Shown: positions 10,774 to 22,071 of the stretch, piece after piece
Layout: every line of letters begins with the position of its first letter
Position numbering within the stretch: the first letter of the stretch is position 1
Assembly (NCBI RefSeq): GCF_001672975.1
Contig: NZ_LZKU01000002.1
Location: 1-36,060, forward strand
Reading direction: 5' to 3'
Source of the DNA: Mycobacterium sp. 1465703.0
GTDB lineage: Bacteria > Actinomycetota > Actinomycetes > Mycobacteriales > Mycobacteriaceae
DNA: 36,060 nucleotides
The notes under the pieces: model-generated
Told to the model about the DNA's origin: nothing
The model's input: the letters and a program-made list of their open reading frames with translations, nothing else
Databases searched by the model: none
Position numbers and translations under genes: made by a program

Positions 10774-12216
10774 ATGAGACGGACACGCTGGGGGTCTTCT
10801 GCGCGACCGGCCTTACGGCTGGTGCGGCCCATCGTTCCAACCGTTTTGAGCCTGGCCCTTCTGATCGGAACGCCCGGCCTGGCGGAGGCCGATCCCGCCG
10901 CTGACAATCTGGCCGCACTCATCGCCGACGTCGCCAAGGCCAACCAGCGGCTGCAGAACCTGAGCGCCGAAATCCAGACCGAGCAAGAAAGCGTCAATAA
11001 GGCCCTGGTCGACGTGGAGACCGCACGAGACAACGCCGCCACCGCTCAACACGATCTGGAAGTCAGCCAGCAGGCGGTCAAAGACGCCAACATCGCCATC
11101 GCCGGGGCGCAGCACCGCTTCGACACCTTCGCCGCTGCCGCCTACATGAACGGTCCGTCGAACAGCTACCTGACCGCCAGCAGCCCCGATGACATCATCG
11201 CCACCGAAGCAGCCGCCAAGAGTCTGACCACCGGCTCGCAGACCGTGATGGCCAAGCTGCAGCAGGCCCGCACCGAGCAGGTGAACAAGGAATCCGCGGC
11301 GCGGCTGGCCAAGCAGAACGCCGACAGGGCCGCCGCCGACGCCAAGTCCAGCCAGGACGCCGCGGTGGCGGCGCTGACCAACTCCAGGCAGAAATTCGAC
11401 CGGCAACGCGAGGACGTCATTCGCCTTGCCGCCGAACGGGATCAGGCTCAGGTCAAGCTCGAGGCGGCCAAGCGTGAGGCCGCGCGGCAGTGGTCCGCGG
11501 GTGCGGGCGGGGCCGGGGTGTCGGGTGACCGGTGGGAGACCGGATCGCCGGGCGCGGCGCCGCCGTCGGCCGGAGGCCGCCGGTGGGACGGCGCCTGGGA
11601 CCCCACGCTGCCGATGATCCCGAGTGCCAACGTTCCCGGTGACCCGATCGCGGTGATCAACCAGGTGCTGGGTATCTCGGCCACCTCCACGCAGGTGACC
11701 GCCGGTCTGGGTCGCAACTTCCTGCAGCAGATGGGCATCCTCAAGCCCGACGACACCGGCATCACCAACGCGGCACCGGGCGGGGTCGGGGCACGTATTC
11801 CCCGGGTCTATGGCCGGCAGGCCACCGAATACGTGATCCGGCGCGGCATGTCGCAGCTCGGGGTGCCCTACTCGTGGGGCGGCGGCAACGCGGCCGGGCC
11901 GAGTAAGGGCATCGACTCCGGGGCCGGCATCACCGGCTTCGACTGTTCGGGTCTGGTCTTGTACTCGTTCGCCGGCGTGGGCATCAAGCTGCCGCACTAC
12001 TCGGGCTCGCAGTACAACCTGGGCCGCAAGATCCCGTCCGCCCAGATGCGCCGCGGCGACGTCATCTTCTACGGCCCGGGCGGCAGCCAGCACGTGACGA
12101 TCTACCTCGGTGACGGCCAGATGCTCGAGGCCCCCGACATCGGGCTGAAGGTCCGCGTCGCCCCGGTACGCACCAGCGGCATGACGCCTTACGTGGTCCG
12201 CTACATCGAATGGTGA
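10774..12216 (+). CDS. ripA: Peptidoglycan endopeptidase RipA (NlpC/P60)
   Basis: Secreted D,L-endopeptidase that cuts peptidoglycan stem peptides during daughter-cell separation; 480 residues (472 in M. tuberculosis). A basic N-terminus and hydrophobic helix (about 11-38) end in ...GLAEADP, a Sec signal peptide. A long coiled-coil inhibitory domain follows (about 40-240), then a Gly/Pro-rich linker, then the NlpC/P60 domain. The catalytic triad is readable: Cys391 in FDCSG, His440 in SQHVTIYL, and Glu452 in QMLEAPD. Each is offset by 8 from Cys383/His432/Glu444 of M. tuberculosis RipA. The ATG at 10774 has AGGAG 11 nt upstream; an upstream in-frame start at 10636 adds non-homologous residues. 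It is the first gene of a cell-wall block with ripB. Confidence 0.95.
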   Translation: MRRTRWGSSARPALRLVRPIVPTVLSLALLIGTPGLAEADPAADNLAALIADVAKANQRLQNLSAEIQTEQESVNKALVDVETARDNAATAQHDLEVSQQAVKDANIAIAGAQHRFDTFAAAAYMNGPSNSYLTASSPDDIIATEAAAKSLTTGSQTVMAKLQQARTEQVNKESAARLAKQNADRAAADAKSSQDAAVAALTNSRQKFDRQREDVIRLAAERDQAQVKLEAAKREAARQWSAGAGGAGVSGDRWETGSPGAAPPSAGGRRWDGAWDPTLPMIPSANVPGDPIAVINQVLGISATSTQVTAGLGRNFLQQMGILKPDDTGITNAAPGGVGARIPRVYGRQATEYVIRRGMSQLGVPYSWGGGNAAGPSKGIDSGAGITGFDCSGLVLYSFAGVGIKLPHYSGSQYNLGRKIPSAQMRRGDVIFYGPGGSQHVTIYLGDGQMLEAPDIGLKVRVAPVRTSGMTPYVVRYIEW

Positions 12217-12241
12217 TCGAGTGAGCACTGAACGGACAGCC

Positions 12242-12976
12242 ATGCGCCGCAACCGGTTTCGCCTCATCAACTTCGCCTGGATCACCGCCGTGGTGACCGG
12301 GCTGATGTTTTCTGTGGCCAGCCCGGCTCCCGTGGCCGGAGCCGACCCCGGCCAGTGGGATCCCACCCTGCCGGCCCAGATCAGTGCCGGTGCCCCGGGA
12401 GATCCACTCGCCGTCGCCAACGCCTCGCTGCAGGCCACCGCCCAGGCCACCCAGACCACCTTCGACTTGGGCAAGCAATTCCTCGGTGGGCTCGGCATCA
12501 ACATCGGTGGCGATCCGGCTCCCGCCGCCGCCACGCCCACCAACCCGGGCGGAAAGATTCCGCGGGTCTACGGGCGGCAGGCCATTGAGTACGTGATCAA
12601 GCGGATGGGGTCGCAGATGGGCGTGCCGTACTCGTGGGGCGGTGGTTCGCTGGACGGACCCAGCAAGGGCGTCGGCGACGGCGCGAACATCACCGGCTTC
12701 GACTGTTCGGGTCTGATGCGCTACGGCTTCGCCGGGGTCGGTGTGCTGATCCCGCGGTTCTCCGGTGACCAGTACAACGCCGGGCGCCACATCCCGCCGG
12801 ATCAGGCCAGGCGCGGCGACCTGATCTTCTACGGTCCGGGCGGCAGCCAGCACGTCACCATGTACCTGGGCAACGGCCAGATGCTGGAGGCATCGGGCAG
12901 CGCCGCCAAGGTTACGGTCAGCCCGGTTCGTAAGCCCGGCATGACGCCGTTCCTGACCAGGATCATCGAGTACTGA
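12242..12976 (+). CDS. ripB: Peptidoglycan endopeptidase RipB (NlpC/P60)
   Basis: Short paralogue of RipA: a signal peptide (about 1-35), a linker starting GQWDPTLPAQ, and an NlpC/P60 domain with the catalytic cysteine in GFDCSGLMRYGF, the histidine in GSQHVTMYL and the glutamate in QMLEASG. It lacks the coiled-coil inhibitory domain. It cleaves the same peptidoglycan stem bond as RipA. The ATG at 12242 gives 244 residues and aligns with the M. tuberculosis start (241 residues). A GTG at 12221, only 4 nt after the ripA stop, would add seven residues and cannot be excluded. It is tightly linked to ripA and probably cotranscribed. Confidence 0.93.
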   Translation: MRRNRFRLINFAWITAVVTGLMFSVASPAPVAGADPGQWDPTLPAQISAGAPGDPLAVANASLQATAQATQTTFDLGKQFLGGLGINIGGDPAPAAATPTNPGGKIPRVYGRQAIEYVIKRMGSQMGVPYSWGGGSLDGPSKGVGDGANITGFDCSGLMRYGFAGVGVLIPRFSGDQYNAGRHIPPDQARRGDLIFYGPGGSQHVTMYLGNGQMLEASGSAAKVTVSPVRKPGMTPFLTRIIEY

Positions 12977-13145
12977 CCCCAGGTGCGTCCGGGCGGGCGG
13001 GGCGGCACGGCGGTGCACCAGCGTCGACGGAATTCGGCGGGCCTGGAATAGTTGGACGCGGGCGCGTCGCTGCCCCACGACATTGGTCGTGCAGCAGTCG
13101 TGTCCGATTGAGCTTTGTCGGATGAGCGGTGGAAGGTAGCAGTTC
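12977..13145. other. ripB-moxR1 intergenic region
   Basis: The 169 bp may hold a promoter for moxR1, but I see no convincing -35/-10 pair. GGAAGG about 9 nt before the moxR1 ATG is the ribosome binding site. No small gene is evident. Confidence 0.4.
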
Positions 13146-14276
13146 ATGACAGCAGCAGGTGGGCCGCCGCCAGGCGCCAGTGGTTACTCGGGCCCGGGCG
13201 GGCAATCCGGCCCGGCTCACGAAGCCCCGGCAGGTGGCGGCAATGGACTGGCCGCCGAGGTCCAGACGCTGGAACGGGCCATCTTCGAGGTCAAACGCAT
13301 CATCGTCGGCCAGGACCAGCTGGTGGAGCGCATGCTGGTCGGCCTGTTGTCCAAGGGACATGTGCTGCTCGAGGGTGTGCCCGGCGTGGCCAAGACGCTG
13401 GCCGTCGAGACGTTCGCCAAGGTGGTCGGCGGGACGTTCGCGCGTATCCAGTTCACCCCCGACCTGGTGCCCACCGACATCATCGGTACCCGCATCTACC
13501 GGCAGGGCAAGGAAGAGTTCGACACCGAGCTGGGCCCGGTGGTGGTCAACTTCCTGCTCGCCGACGAGATCAACCGCGCGCCGGCCAAGGTGCAGTCGGC
13601 GCTGCTGGAGGTCATGCAGGAACGCCACGTGTCGATCGGCGGAAAGACCTTTTCGCTGCCAAACCCGTTCTTGGTGATGGCGACGCAGAACCCGATCGAG
13701 CACGAGGGCGTCTACCCGCTGCCCGAAGCGCAGCGTGACCGCTTCCTGTTCAAGATCAACGTGGGCTACCCGTCGCCGGAGGAGGAGCGGGAGATCATCT
13801 ACCGGATGGGTGTGCGCCCGCCGGAGCCCAAGCAGATCCTGAACACCGGCGACCTGCTGCGGCTGCAGGAGATCGCGGCCAACGTCTTCGTCCACCACGC
13901 ACTGGTGGACTACGTGGTGCGCGTGGTGACCGCCACCCGCCACCCCGAACAGCTCGGCATGAACGACGTCAAGACGTGGATCTCCTTCGGCGCGTCGCCG
14001 CGCGCCTCACTGGGCATCATCGCCGGCGCCCGGTCACTGGCGCTGGTCCGCGGCCGTGACTACGTGATTCCGCAGGATGTCGTCGACGTCATTCCCGACG
14101 TGCTGCGGCACCGGCTGGTGCTCACCTACGACGCGCTGGCCGATGAGATCTCACCGGAGATCGTCATCAACCGGGTGCTGCAGACGGTGGCTCTGCCTCA
14201 GGTGAATGCCGTTCCGCAGCAAGGTCATTCGGTGCCCCCGGTGATGCAACCCGCCGGCGCGGCCAGCGGTCGGTGA
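13146..14276 (+). CDS. moxR1: MoxR-family AAA+ ATPase
   Basis: AAA+ chaperone-type ATPase of 376 residues, close to M. tuberculosis MoxR1 (Rv1479). A Gly/Pro-rich N-terminal tail (1-35) precedes the ATPase domain: Walker A in the MoxR form GVPGVAKT (77-84), Walker B LLADEIN with Asp140/Glu141, the sensor-like MATQNPIEHEG, and the helical lid (YPLPEAQRDRFLFKI). MoxR proteins usually work with the VWA and DUF58 proteins encoded beside them, here the next two genes, in maturing or activating partner complexes. RipA has been reported as a MoxR1 client in M. tuberculosis, which would fit the gene order. ATG 13146. Confidence 0.93.
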   Translation: MTAAGGPPPGASGYSGPGGQSGPAHEAPAGGGNGLAAEVQTLERAIFEVKRIIVGQDQLVERMLVGLLSKGHVLLEGVPGVAKTLAVETFAKVVGGTFARIQFTPDLVPTDIIGTRIYRQGKEEFDTELGPVVVNFLLADEINRAPAKVQSALLEVMQERHVSIGGKTFSLPNPFLVMATQNPIEHEGVYPLPEAQRDRFLFKINVGYPSPEEEREIIYRMGVRPPEPKQILNTGDLLRLQEIAANVFVHHALVDYVVRVVTATRHPEQLGMNDVKTWISFGASPRASLGIIAGARSLALVRGRDYVIPQDVVDVIPDVLRHRLVLTYDALADEISPEIVINRVLQTVALPQVNAVPQQGHSVPPVMQPAGAASGR

Positions 14277-15226
14277 CCGAACCCAAGCGGCCGGCGGTCG
14301 TTCATCCGCCATCTATGCAGCGGGGTCAGATCGACGACCCCAAGCTGTCGGCGGCGCTGCGCACCCTCGAGCTCACCGTCAAACGCAAGCTCGACGGTGT
14401 GCTGCACGGCGACCACCTCGGCCTGATCCCCGGGCCGGGCTCGGAGCCGGGAGAGTCGCGGGAGTATCAGCCCGGTGACGACGTCCGCCGGATGGACTGG
14501 GCCGTAACCGCGCGCACCACGCACCCGCACGTGCGCCAGATGATCGCCGACCGCGAGCTGGAAACCTGGCTGGTGGTCGACATGTCGGCCAGCCTGGACT
14601 TCGGCACCGTCGGGTGCGAGAAGCGGGACCTGGCGGTGGCGGCCGCGGCCGCGATCACGTTCCTCAACAGCGGGGGCGGCAACCGGCTCGGCGCGATCGT
14701 CTCCACCGGCGCGAACCTCACCCGGGTGCCCGCCCGCTCTGGCCGCCAGCATGAGCAGACGCTGCTGCGCACCATCGCCACCACCCCGCGGGCGCCGGTC
14801 GGGGTGCGCGGCGATCTGGCGACGGCCATCGACGCCCTGCGCCGTCCGGAACGGCGCCGCGGCATGGCGGTGATCATCAGCGACTTCCTCGGGCCGATCA
14901 ACTGGATGCGTCCGCTGCGGGCGGTCGCGGCCCGCCACGAGGTGCTGGCCGTCGAGGTGCTCGACCCCCGCGACGTCGAGCTGCCCGACGTCGGCGACGT
15001 GGTGCTGCAGGACGCCGAGTCCGGCGTCACCCGCGAGTTCACCATCGACGCGCAGCTGCGCGACGATTTCGCCAAGGCCGCCGCGGCACACCGCGCCGAT
15101 GTGGCGCGCACCATCCGCAGCTGCGGAGCCCCGATACTGACGCTGCGCACCGACCGGGACTGGATCGCCGACATCGTGCGGTTCGTCGAATCCCGTCGGC
15201 GCGGGGCATTGGCAGGGCGGCAGTGA
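14273..15226 (+). CDS. DUF58 protein (Rv1480-like)
   Basis: Protein of 317 residues with the DUF58 hallmark [20 protein letters not shown] near 63-82, followed by a VWA-like fold with a degenerate metal site ([11 protein letters not shown]). DUF58 proteins are the standard companions of MoxR ATPases and VWA membrane proteins and probably act as adaptors; no enzymatic activity is known. The start GTG at 14273 overlaps the moxR1 stop (14274-14276), indicating translational coupling. No signal peptide or membrane helix is visible, so it should be cytosolic. Confidence 0.88.
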   Translation: MTEPKRPAVVHPPSMQRGQIDDPKLSAALRTLELTVKRKLDGVLHGDHLGLIPGPGSEPGESREYQPGDDVRRMDWAVTARTTHPHVRQMIADRELETWLVVDMSASLDFGTVGCEKRDLAVAAAAAITFLNSGGGNRLGAIVSTGANLTRVPARSGRQHEQTLLRTIATTPRAPVGVRGDLATAIDALRRPERRRGMAVIISDFLGPINWMRPLRAVAARHEVLAVEVLDPRDVELPDVGDVVLQDAESGVTREFTIDAQLRDDFAKAAAAHRADVARTIRSCGAPILTLRTDRDWIADIVRFVESRRRGALAGRQ

Positions 15227-16230
15227 CATTGCCGTTTTTCGGCCCGATGTCGTTGTCGGGCTTCGAACATTCGTGGTTCTTTTTGTTCCTGCTCGTCGTC
15301 GTCGGGCTGGCCGTCCTCTACATCTTGATGCAGTTGGCGCGACAGCGGCGCATGCTGCGCTTTGCCAACATGGAACTACTGGAAAGCGTTGCGCCCAAAC
15401 GGCCGTCGAGGTGGCGGCATCTGCCGGCGATCCTGCTGGTCGCCTCGCTGGTGTTGTTCACCATCGCGATGGCCGGCCCGACGAACGACGTCCGGATTCC
15501 CCGCAACCGTGCGGTGGTGATGCTGGTGATCGACGTGTCGCAATCGATGCGCGCCACCGATGTCGCACCCAACCGGATGGCGGCCGCGCAAGAGGCGGCA
15601 AAGCAGTTCGCCGATGAGCTGACACCCGGGATCAACCTCGGATTGATCGCCTATGCGGGCACCGCGACGGTGTTGGTGTCGCCGACGACCAATCGGGATT
15701 CGACCAAGAGCGCGCTGGACAAACTGCAGTTCGCCGACCGCACCGCCACCGGCGAGGGCATTTTCACCGCGCTGCAGGCCATCGCGACGGTCGGCGCGGT
15801 GATCGGTGGCGGCGACAAACCGCCGCCGGCGCGCATCGTGTTGTTCTCCGATGGCAAGGAGACGATGCCGACCAACCCGGACAACCCGAAGGGCGCCTTC
15901 ACCGCGGCGCGCACCGCCAAAGATCAGGGCGTGCCGATTTCGACCATTTCGTTCGGCACCCCATACGGCTTCGTGGAGATCAACGACCAGCGCCAGCCGG
16001 TGCCCGTCGACGACGAAACGCTGAAGAAGGTGGCCCAGCTCTCAGGCGGGAATGCTTATAACGCAGCGTCATTGGAAGAACTGAAGTCCGTGTACGCGAC
16101 ACTGCAGCAGCAGATCGGCTACGAGACGATCAAGGGCGACGCCAGCGTCGGTTGGGTGCGGCTGGGTGCGCTGGTACTGGCGCTGGCGGCGCTGACGGCG
16201 TTGCTGATCAACCGGCGCCTGCCGACCTAG
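15223..16230 (+). CDS. Membrane-anchored VWA domain protein (Rv1481-like)
   Basis: Protein of 335 residues with two N-terminal membrane helices (about 17-37 and 68-85), a von Willebrand A domain with the intact MIDAS motif DVSQS (Asp104, Ser106, Ser108), and a C-terminal helix (about 305-328) ending in a short basic tail. This is the BatA/BatB-like membrane partner of MoxR systems. GTG 15223 overlaps the previous stop by 4 nt, so moxR1, the DUF58 gene and this gene form a coupled operon. An intact metal site suggests ligand binding; the ligand is unknown. Confidence 0.88.
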   Translation: MTLPFFGPMSLSGFEHSWFFLFLLVVVGLAVLYILMQLARQRRMLRFANMELLESVAPKRPSRWRHLPAILLVASLVLFTIAMAGPTNDVRIPRNRAVVMLVIDVSQSMRATDVAPNRMAAAQEAAKQFADELTPGINLGLIAYAGTATVLVSPTTNRDSTKSALDKLQFADRTATGEGIFTALQAIATVGAVIGGGDKPPPARIVLFSDGKETMPTNPDNPKGAFTAARTAKDQGVPISTISFGTPYGFVEINDQRQPVPVDDETLKKVAQLSGGNAYNAASLEELKSVYATLQQQIGYETIKGDASVGWVRLGALVLALAALTALLINRRLPT

Positions 16231-16257
16231 TCAGTTCGGCATCGCTGCCGGGCACTG

Positions 16258-17817
16258 TCAGCCGGCGGCGATGACCGCCGACGGCGGATAGGACGCGGGA
16301 ATCGGATTGAGGTTCGGCACCACGGGCGTGCCCGGCGGCACCGGGTCGACGCGGCTGAGCGTGAAACGCGCCCCGCCGGCCATCTCTTGCGGCGTGCAGA
16401 TGAACTGCGGGGTGGCTTGGAGCCGCCAGCGTTCCTGTGCCAGGCAGGCGCGCTGGCCCTGCCGGGTGGCGGCGTCGAGTAACGCGAGTGCGTCGGCCCA
16501 GGATTCGTCGGTGCGGGTCTCCAGCACAATCGGCTTGCCGTGGGCGTGCGCGGCCAGGTAGTCGAGTGCGACGGGCACGCCCGTCAGCTCGTCGCGGTCT
16601 CTGCGCATGGCGTCCGTGGTGAGCGCCAGCACCACTCCGACGACCAGGCTCGCCGCCGCGAGGCCGGGCGCCAGGCGGCGGGCCACCAGCTCATGCCGCG
16701 ACATCGCCAGCACCATCAGCGCCGACGAGCCCGAGATGAGCAAAGCCAGGGGCAACGCGTAGGAGAAGACGCCGATGTAGGACTGCCAAAGATGGTCCAC
16801 GCCATACCAGCAGTAGAAGGCGAACAGCGCGGTGGCCAAGGCGGTGACCCGCAGCAGACGGCGGGAGAAATCATGCACCGCCTCGTCGAGATCGGCGGAT
16901 GCCAGCTTGCGGACCAGCGCCAGGTCCGCGGCGAACAACACCACCAGGAACACCGCGCCGAGGACGGGGCCCGGACCCCAGAACTGTGCGAGGAATCGTG
17001 CGGCCGCAACCGGTGGGTTGGGCGCGCGGTGACCGTAGGAAAGGTACTGCGGAATTTCGCCCGGCCAGTGCAGGATCACGTTGAGCACCATCGGGAGCAG
17101 GAACAGCGCCAAAACCGCTGCGGCGAGTAGCATTTCGCGGCGATGCGTGAGCAACTGGCGCCGCTGGGGCACCAGCGCGGCCAGCGCAAGCAGCGGCACC
17201 AGGGCGAGGAATTCCGCGTGCCCGTGCACCAGCAGACCACCGGCGAGCGCCATGACCCACAGGTGGCGCAGCCGTCCGGCCGCCACCGACGCCACCGCGA
17301 ACAGGTAGAGCAAGAAGGGGGCGAAGCAGGCGTGCGGCATCCAGGTCGAGCACACCAGCTGAGGGTGTTCGGCGAGGAAGATCAGGGTGACGGCGGCCGC
17401 CGCGAGGACTGCCGCCACTGAGCGCACCCAGGTGTACACAATGGTCAGCGTGAATGCGATCAGCGTCGCGTTGAGCGCCATGATCGCGATCGCCTGCGCG
17501 TTGTAAGCCGCCGGAACGACATGAGTCAGGTCGTGCAGCAGCCATTCGCCGGCGGCCTGCACGTAGAAGAAAGCCGGACCGGGGTGGTGGAAGCCGACCC
17601 GGGAGTAGTGCCCGGTCAGCAGGGCGAAGTGCTTGGCTTCCAGGGTGAGGATCGAGTTGGCCGCGGGATCTCCGGCCTCGTAGACGGGATGTGCGAACAA
17701 CCCGCGGTTGCGCACCAGCAGCAGCACGAGCAATCCGCCCCAGCAGACCGCGAAGAGTGCCGCGGCGCGGGCGTTGAGCTTGAAGTGACGGGTCGGGGCG
17801 GCGGCCATGAGCTTCAA
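16258..17817 (-). CDS. Polytopic membrane protein, GT-C glycosyltransferase-like
   Basis: Protein of 519 residues with roughly 10-12 transmembrane helices. The first loop after helix 1 has an acidic motif (YEAGDPAANSILTLEA) and then GFHHPGPAFFYVQAAGEWLL. Such a layout, with an early extracytoplasmic Asp, is common in polyprenyl-phosphate-dependent GT-C glycosyltransferases, so a cell-envelope sugar transfer role is possible. The C-terminal about 110 residues are soluble and probably periplasmic. It ends convergently with the VWA gene (27 bp apart) and begins 105 bp from fabG1, divergently. The position suits Rv1482c, but I did not confirm equal length. Function is inference only. Confidence 0.72.
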   Translation of the reverse strand: MKLMAAAPTRHFKLNARAAALFAVCWGGLLVLLLVRNRGLFAHPVYEAGDPAANSILTLEAKHFALLTGHYSRVGFHHPGPAFFYVQAAGEWLLHDLTHVVPAAYNAQAIAIMALNATLIAFTLTIVYTWVRSVAAVLAAAAVTLIFLAEHPQLVCSTWMPHACFAPFLLYLFAVASVAAGRLRHLWVMALAGGLLVHGHAEFLALVPLLALAALVPQRRQLLTHRREMLLAAAVLALFLLPMVLNVILHWPGEIPQYLSYGHRAPNPPVAAARFLAQFWGPGPVLGAVFLVVLFAADLALVRKLASADLDEAVHDFSRRLLRVTALATALFAFYCWYGVDHLWQSYIGVFSYALPLALLISGSSALMVLAMSRHELVARRLAPGLAAASLVVGVVLALTTDAMRRDRDELTGVPVALDYLAAHAHGKPIVLETRTDESWADALALLDAATRQGQRACLAQERWRLQATPQFICTPQEMAGGARFTLSRVDPVPPGTPVVPNLNPIPASYPPSAVIAAG

Positions 17818-19529
<1,712 letters not shown>

Positions 19530-19535
19530 AGCCTA

Positions 19536-20573
19536 ATGGAATTCGACGCCGTCCTGCTGTTGTCCTTCGGTGGGCCGGAAGGCCCCGAGCAGGTTCGGCC
19601 GTTCTTGGAGAACGTCACCCGAGGCCGCAATGTGCCGCCGGAACGTCTCGACGATGTCGCAGAGCACTATCTGCATTTCGGCGGGGTGTCGCCGATCAAT
19701 AACATCAACCGCGCACTGGTCACGCGACTGGAAGCCGAGTTGCAGGACCGCGGCCTGGATCTGCCGGTGTATTTCGGCAACCGCAACTGGGACCCGTTCG
19801 TCGAAGACACCGTCGCGACGATGCAAGACAACGGAATTCGACGGGCCGCGGTGTTCGTCACATCGGCATGGAGCGGCTATTCCAGCTGCACCCAATACGT
19901 CGAGGACATCGCCCGGGCGCGCGCGGCGGCCGGACCCGGTGCACCCGAATTGGTCAAGTTGCGACCGTATTTCGACCACCCGCGGTTCGTGCAGATCTTC
20001 GCCGAAACCATCGACGCGGCGTCGGGTGCCCTGACCGTCGAGCAACGGGCAGACGCGCGCCTGGTGTTCACCGCGCATTCCATCCCGGTAGCCGCCGACG
20101 ACCGCCTGGGCCCGCGGCTGTACAGCCGCCAAGTGGCTTATGCCGCAAGCCTTGTGGCGGCCGCGGCCGGGTACCACGAGTACGACCTGGTGTGGCAGTC
20201 GCGGTCGGGGCCACCGCAGGTTCCGTGGCTGGAGCCCGATGTCGCCGACCACCTGGCCGCGCTGGCGAAGGCCGGCACCAAGGCCGTGATCGTCTGTCCC
20301 ATCGGATTTGTGGCCGACCATATCGAGGTGGTGTGGGACCTCGACAACGAGTTGTCGTCGCAGGCCGAGGCGGCCGGTGTGGCGATGGTGCGTGCTGCCA
20401 CGCCCAACGCCGATCCGCGTTTCGCGCAGCTGGCGGCGGATCTGATCGACGAACTGCGCTACGACCGGACACCCGACCGGGTGGCCGGTCCCGACCCGGT
20501 ACCCGGTTGCCTGGCCAGCGTCAACGGTGAGCCGTGCCATCCGCCGCACTGCGCGGCCGGCCGCCAGAAGTAG
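19536..20573 (+). CDS. hemZ: Ferrochelatase (HemZ/CpfC)
   Basis: Inserts iron into a porphyrin in haem synthesis; in actinobacteria the substrate is coproporphyrin III, hence the newer name CpfC. 345 residues (344 in M. tuberculosis). The metal-binding histidine lies in FTAHSIP, and a glutamate-bearing segment is at [14 protein letters not shown]. The C-terminal tail has three cysteines ([15 protein letters not shown]) that, with an internal one, would ligate the [2Fe-2S] cluster of actinobacterial ferrochelatases. It begins 6 nt after the inhA stop. A hairpin overlaps its stop codon. Confidence 0.95.
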   Translation: MEFDAVLLLSFGGPEGPEQVRPFLENVTRGRNVPPERLDDVAEHYLHFGGVSPINNINRALVTRLEAELQDRGLDLPVYFGNRNWDPFVEDTVATMQDNGIRRAAVFVTSAWSGYSSCTQYVEDIARARAAAGPGAPELVKLRPYFDHPRFVQIFAETIDAASGALTVEQRADARLVFTAHSIPVAADDRLGPRLYSRQVAYAASLVAAAAGYHEYDLVWQSRSGPPQVPWLEPDVADHLAALAKAGTKAVIVCPIGFVADHIEVVWDLDNELSSQAEAAGVAMVRAATPNADPRFAQLAADLIDELRYDRTPDRVAGPDPVPGCLASVNGEPCHPPHCAAGRQK

Positions 20574-20584
20574 TGGCCGGCCGC
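20553..20584. terminator. GC-rich hairpin spanning the hemZ stop codon
   Basis: Perfect 10-bp inverted repeat of GC-only sequence, arms 20553-20562 and 20575-20584, with a 12-nt loop that contains the hemZ TAG (20571-20573). It lies between the convergent hemZ and Rv1486c-like genes, whose ends are 22 bp apart, so it could stop transcription from both sides. There is no T-run. Confidence 0.55.
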
Positions 20585-20595
20585 CGCCACCGGAA

Positions 20596-21546
20596 CTAGT
20601 CGCCCCAGGCCGAATGCAGGATCGCCGTCACGGCCGCCATCCGCGCCGAACGCACCACAGCGGAAAGCGGTCGCAGCGCGTCGCTGGCGATGCGCGCCTC
20701 GGAGGAGGATTGCGTTCCGAGCGGTTCCAGGCCGGCGGCCACCGGCGCGGTGAAGCGGTCCGGAGAATCGGATCGACTCAGCCCCGCGCTCACCGCGATG
20801 ATGGCGTCGACGTGGGCGGCGTTCTCCAGCACCCGCAGCGCGCGCGTCGGCGCATGGTCGGGAATGCGGTGCTGCCGTGCGGATTCCAGTAGTTGCTCGA
20901 CCAGTCCGCGCGGGTCGTCGACATCGGTCGCGGCCGCGCCCAGCCCAATCGCGCCCAGCGCGTCAGCAGCCGAGCGCACTGCCGATCGCAACGTGTACTC
21001 GGCATCACCGAGCTCGCAATGTTCCAGCACCGGGGCGGCGGGCAGCGAGTACACCGTCCACGTCAGCCCGCACAATTCGGCCAGCCGCGTCTCGTAGTCG
21101 TCGGGAGTGTCCTCGTCATCCTGGTAGAAGAATTCGGGCACCAGGCCGACGGCGGCGGCGGGATTGCGGGGATTGGCGATGATGACCGCCTCGCCGGCGG
21201 CCAGGGCGTCGCGCTCGAACTGCGTCCCGGGCGCCAGCCCACGCACATCGCCGGGCACCGGCAAAACCACATTGATCGTCCCGCGCATCAGGCCGGCACC
21301 GTCGGGCGTCGTCATCGGCCTGCCCACCGCGGCACGCAGAGTCTGCAGCAACGTGACCGTCCCGGCGTCGTGCACATCGGGCCAGGGCAGCCCGGTATGG
21401 CCGGCCGCGACGGCATCATACGCGGTCACCGATTGCTTTGGCGCCCAAATGGATAACGCGTCCAGGACGTCGTCGGGCGCGGCCTTTCCGGCGAGCCAGG
21501 CATTGGCCCACACGGACAGCGAAACACTGGGACACCACACGATCAC
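20596..21546 (-). CDS. Conserved hypothetical protein (Rv1486c-like)
   Basis: Soluble protein of 316 residues from the chosen GTG; no catalytic motif or membrane helix is recognised. The central part (about 75-160) is strand-rich, the C-terminal half is helical and Ala/Asp rich. Position and direction between hemZ and the NfeD gene match M. tuberculosis Rv1486c (288 residues). The start is uncertain: GTG at 21546 or 21540 are both plausible, while an ATG at 21603 would overlap the divergent gene start. Its function is unknown. Confidence 0.75.
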   Translation of the reverse strand: MIVWCPSVSLSVWANAWLAGKAAPDDVLDALSIWAPKQSVTAYDAVAAGHTGLPWPDVHDAGTVTLLQTLRAAVGRPMTTPDGAGLMRGTINVVLPVPGDVRGLAPGTQFERDALAAGEAVIIANPRNPAAAVGLVPEFFYQDDEDTPDDYETRLAELCGLTWTVYSLPAAPVLEHCELGDAEYTLRSAVRSAADALGAIGLGAAATDVDDPRGLVEQLLESARQHRIPDHAPTRALRVLENAAHVDAIIAVSAGLSRSDSPDRFTAPVAAGLEPLGTQSSSEARIASDALRPLSAVVRSARMAAVTAILHSAWGD

Positions 21547-21597
21547 GCAGTGTAGTTGTTTTGCCCGGCAAAGGCCGATCACGCGTATTCTTGCCGC

Positions 21598-22035
21598 ATG
21601 CACGCCGCGGTGCTTTGGCTAATATTCGCGCTGGTGCTGGCCGGTGCGGAGGCACTCACCGGCCATTTGTTTTTGGTGATGCTCGGCGGCGGCGCATTGG
21701 CCGCAGCGCTAACCAGTTGGCTCACAGATTTTCCGCTGTGGCTGAACGGGGCGGTGTTCCTGGTCGTCTCGGTGCTGCTGTTGGTGTTGGTTCGCCCGCC
21801 GCTGCGGCGACGCCTGACACCGGCCCAGGTGCCGCGCTTGGGAATCGAGGCGCTGCAGGGCAAAACCGCGCTGGTCTTGCAGCGAGTCGCGCGTGACGAG
21901 GGCCAGGTGAAACTCGACGGCCAAGTCTGGACCGCGCGCCCGCTCAACGACGGCGATGTCTACCAACCCGGCGAGCCGGTCACCGTCATGCAAATCGACG
22001 GTGCCACCGCCGTGGTCTTCAAGAGCGGTCTGTAG
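21598..22035 (+). CDS. NfeD-family membrane protein (Rv1487-like)
   Basis: Short NfeD1b-type protein of 145 residues: about three N-terminal membrane helices (4-30, 34-46, 50-70) and a C-terminal OB-fold (about 80-144) with [13 protein letters not shown] and the end [18 protein letters not shown]. NfeD proteins associate with SPFH/stomatin proteins, one of which is encoded 36 nt downstream, so a membrane-domain scaffold complex is likely. ATG 21598 was chosen since membrane segment homology starts there; upstream in-frame codons are not family-like. The first bases of this gene overlap possible extended starts of the divergent gene. Confidence 0.87.
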   Translation: MHAAVLWLIFALVLAGAEALTGHLFLVMLGGGALAAALTSWLTDFPLWLNGAVFLVVSVLLLVLVRPPLRRRLTPAQVPRLGIEALQGKTALVLQRVARDEGQVKLDGQVWTARPLNDGDVYQPGEPVTVMQIDGATAVVFKSGL

Positions 22036-22071
22036 CGACTGCGAGAAAGGCTGCGAAAGAAAGGAACTCCC

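Noticed and set aside
10813..12543. 576-codon minus-strand ORF opposite ripA/ripB
   Set aside because: It is the antisense shadow of two recognised genes; composition is typical of high-GC mirror frames.
21540..21603. ATG 21603 as start of the Rv1486c-like gene
   Set aside because: It would overlap the NfeD start on the other strand and adds 19 residues without family resemblance; GTG 21546 is preferred, with low certainty.
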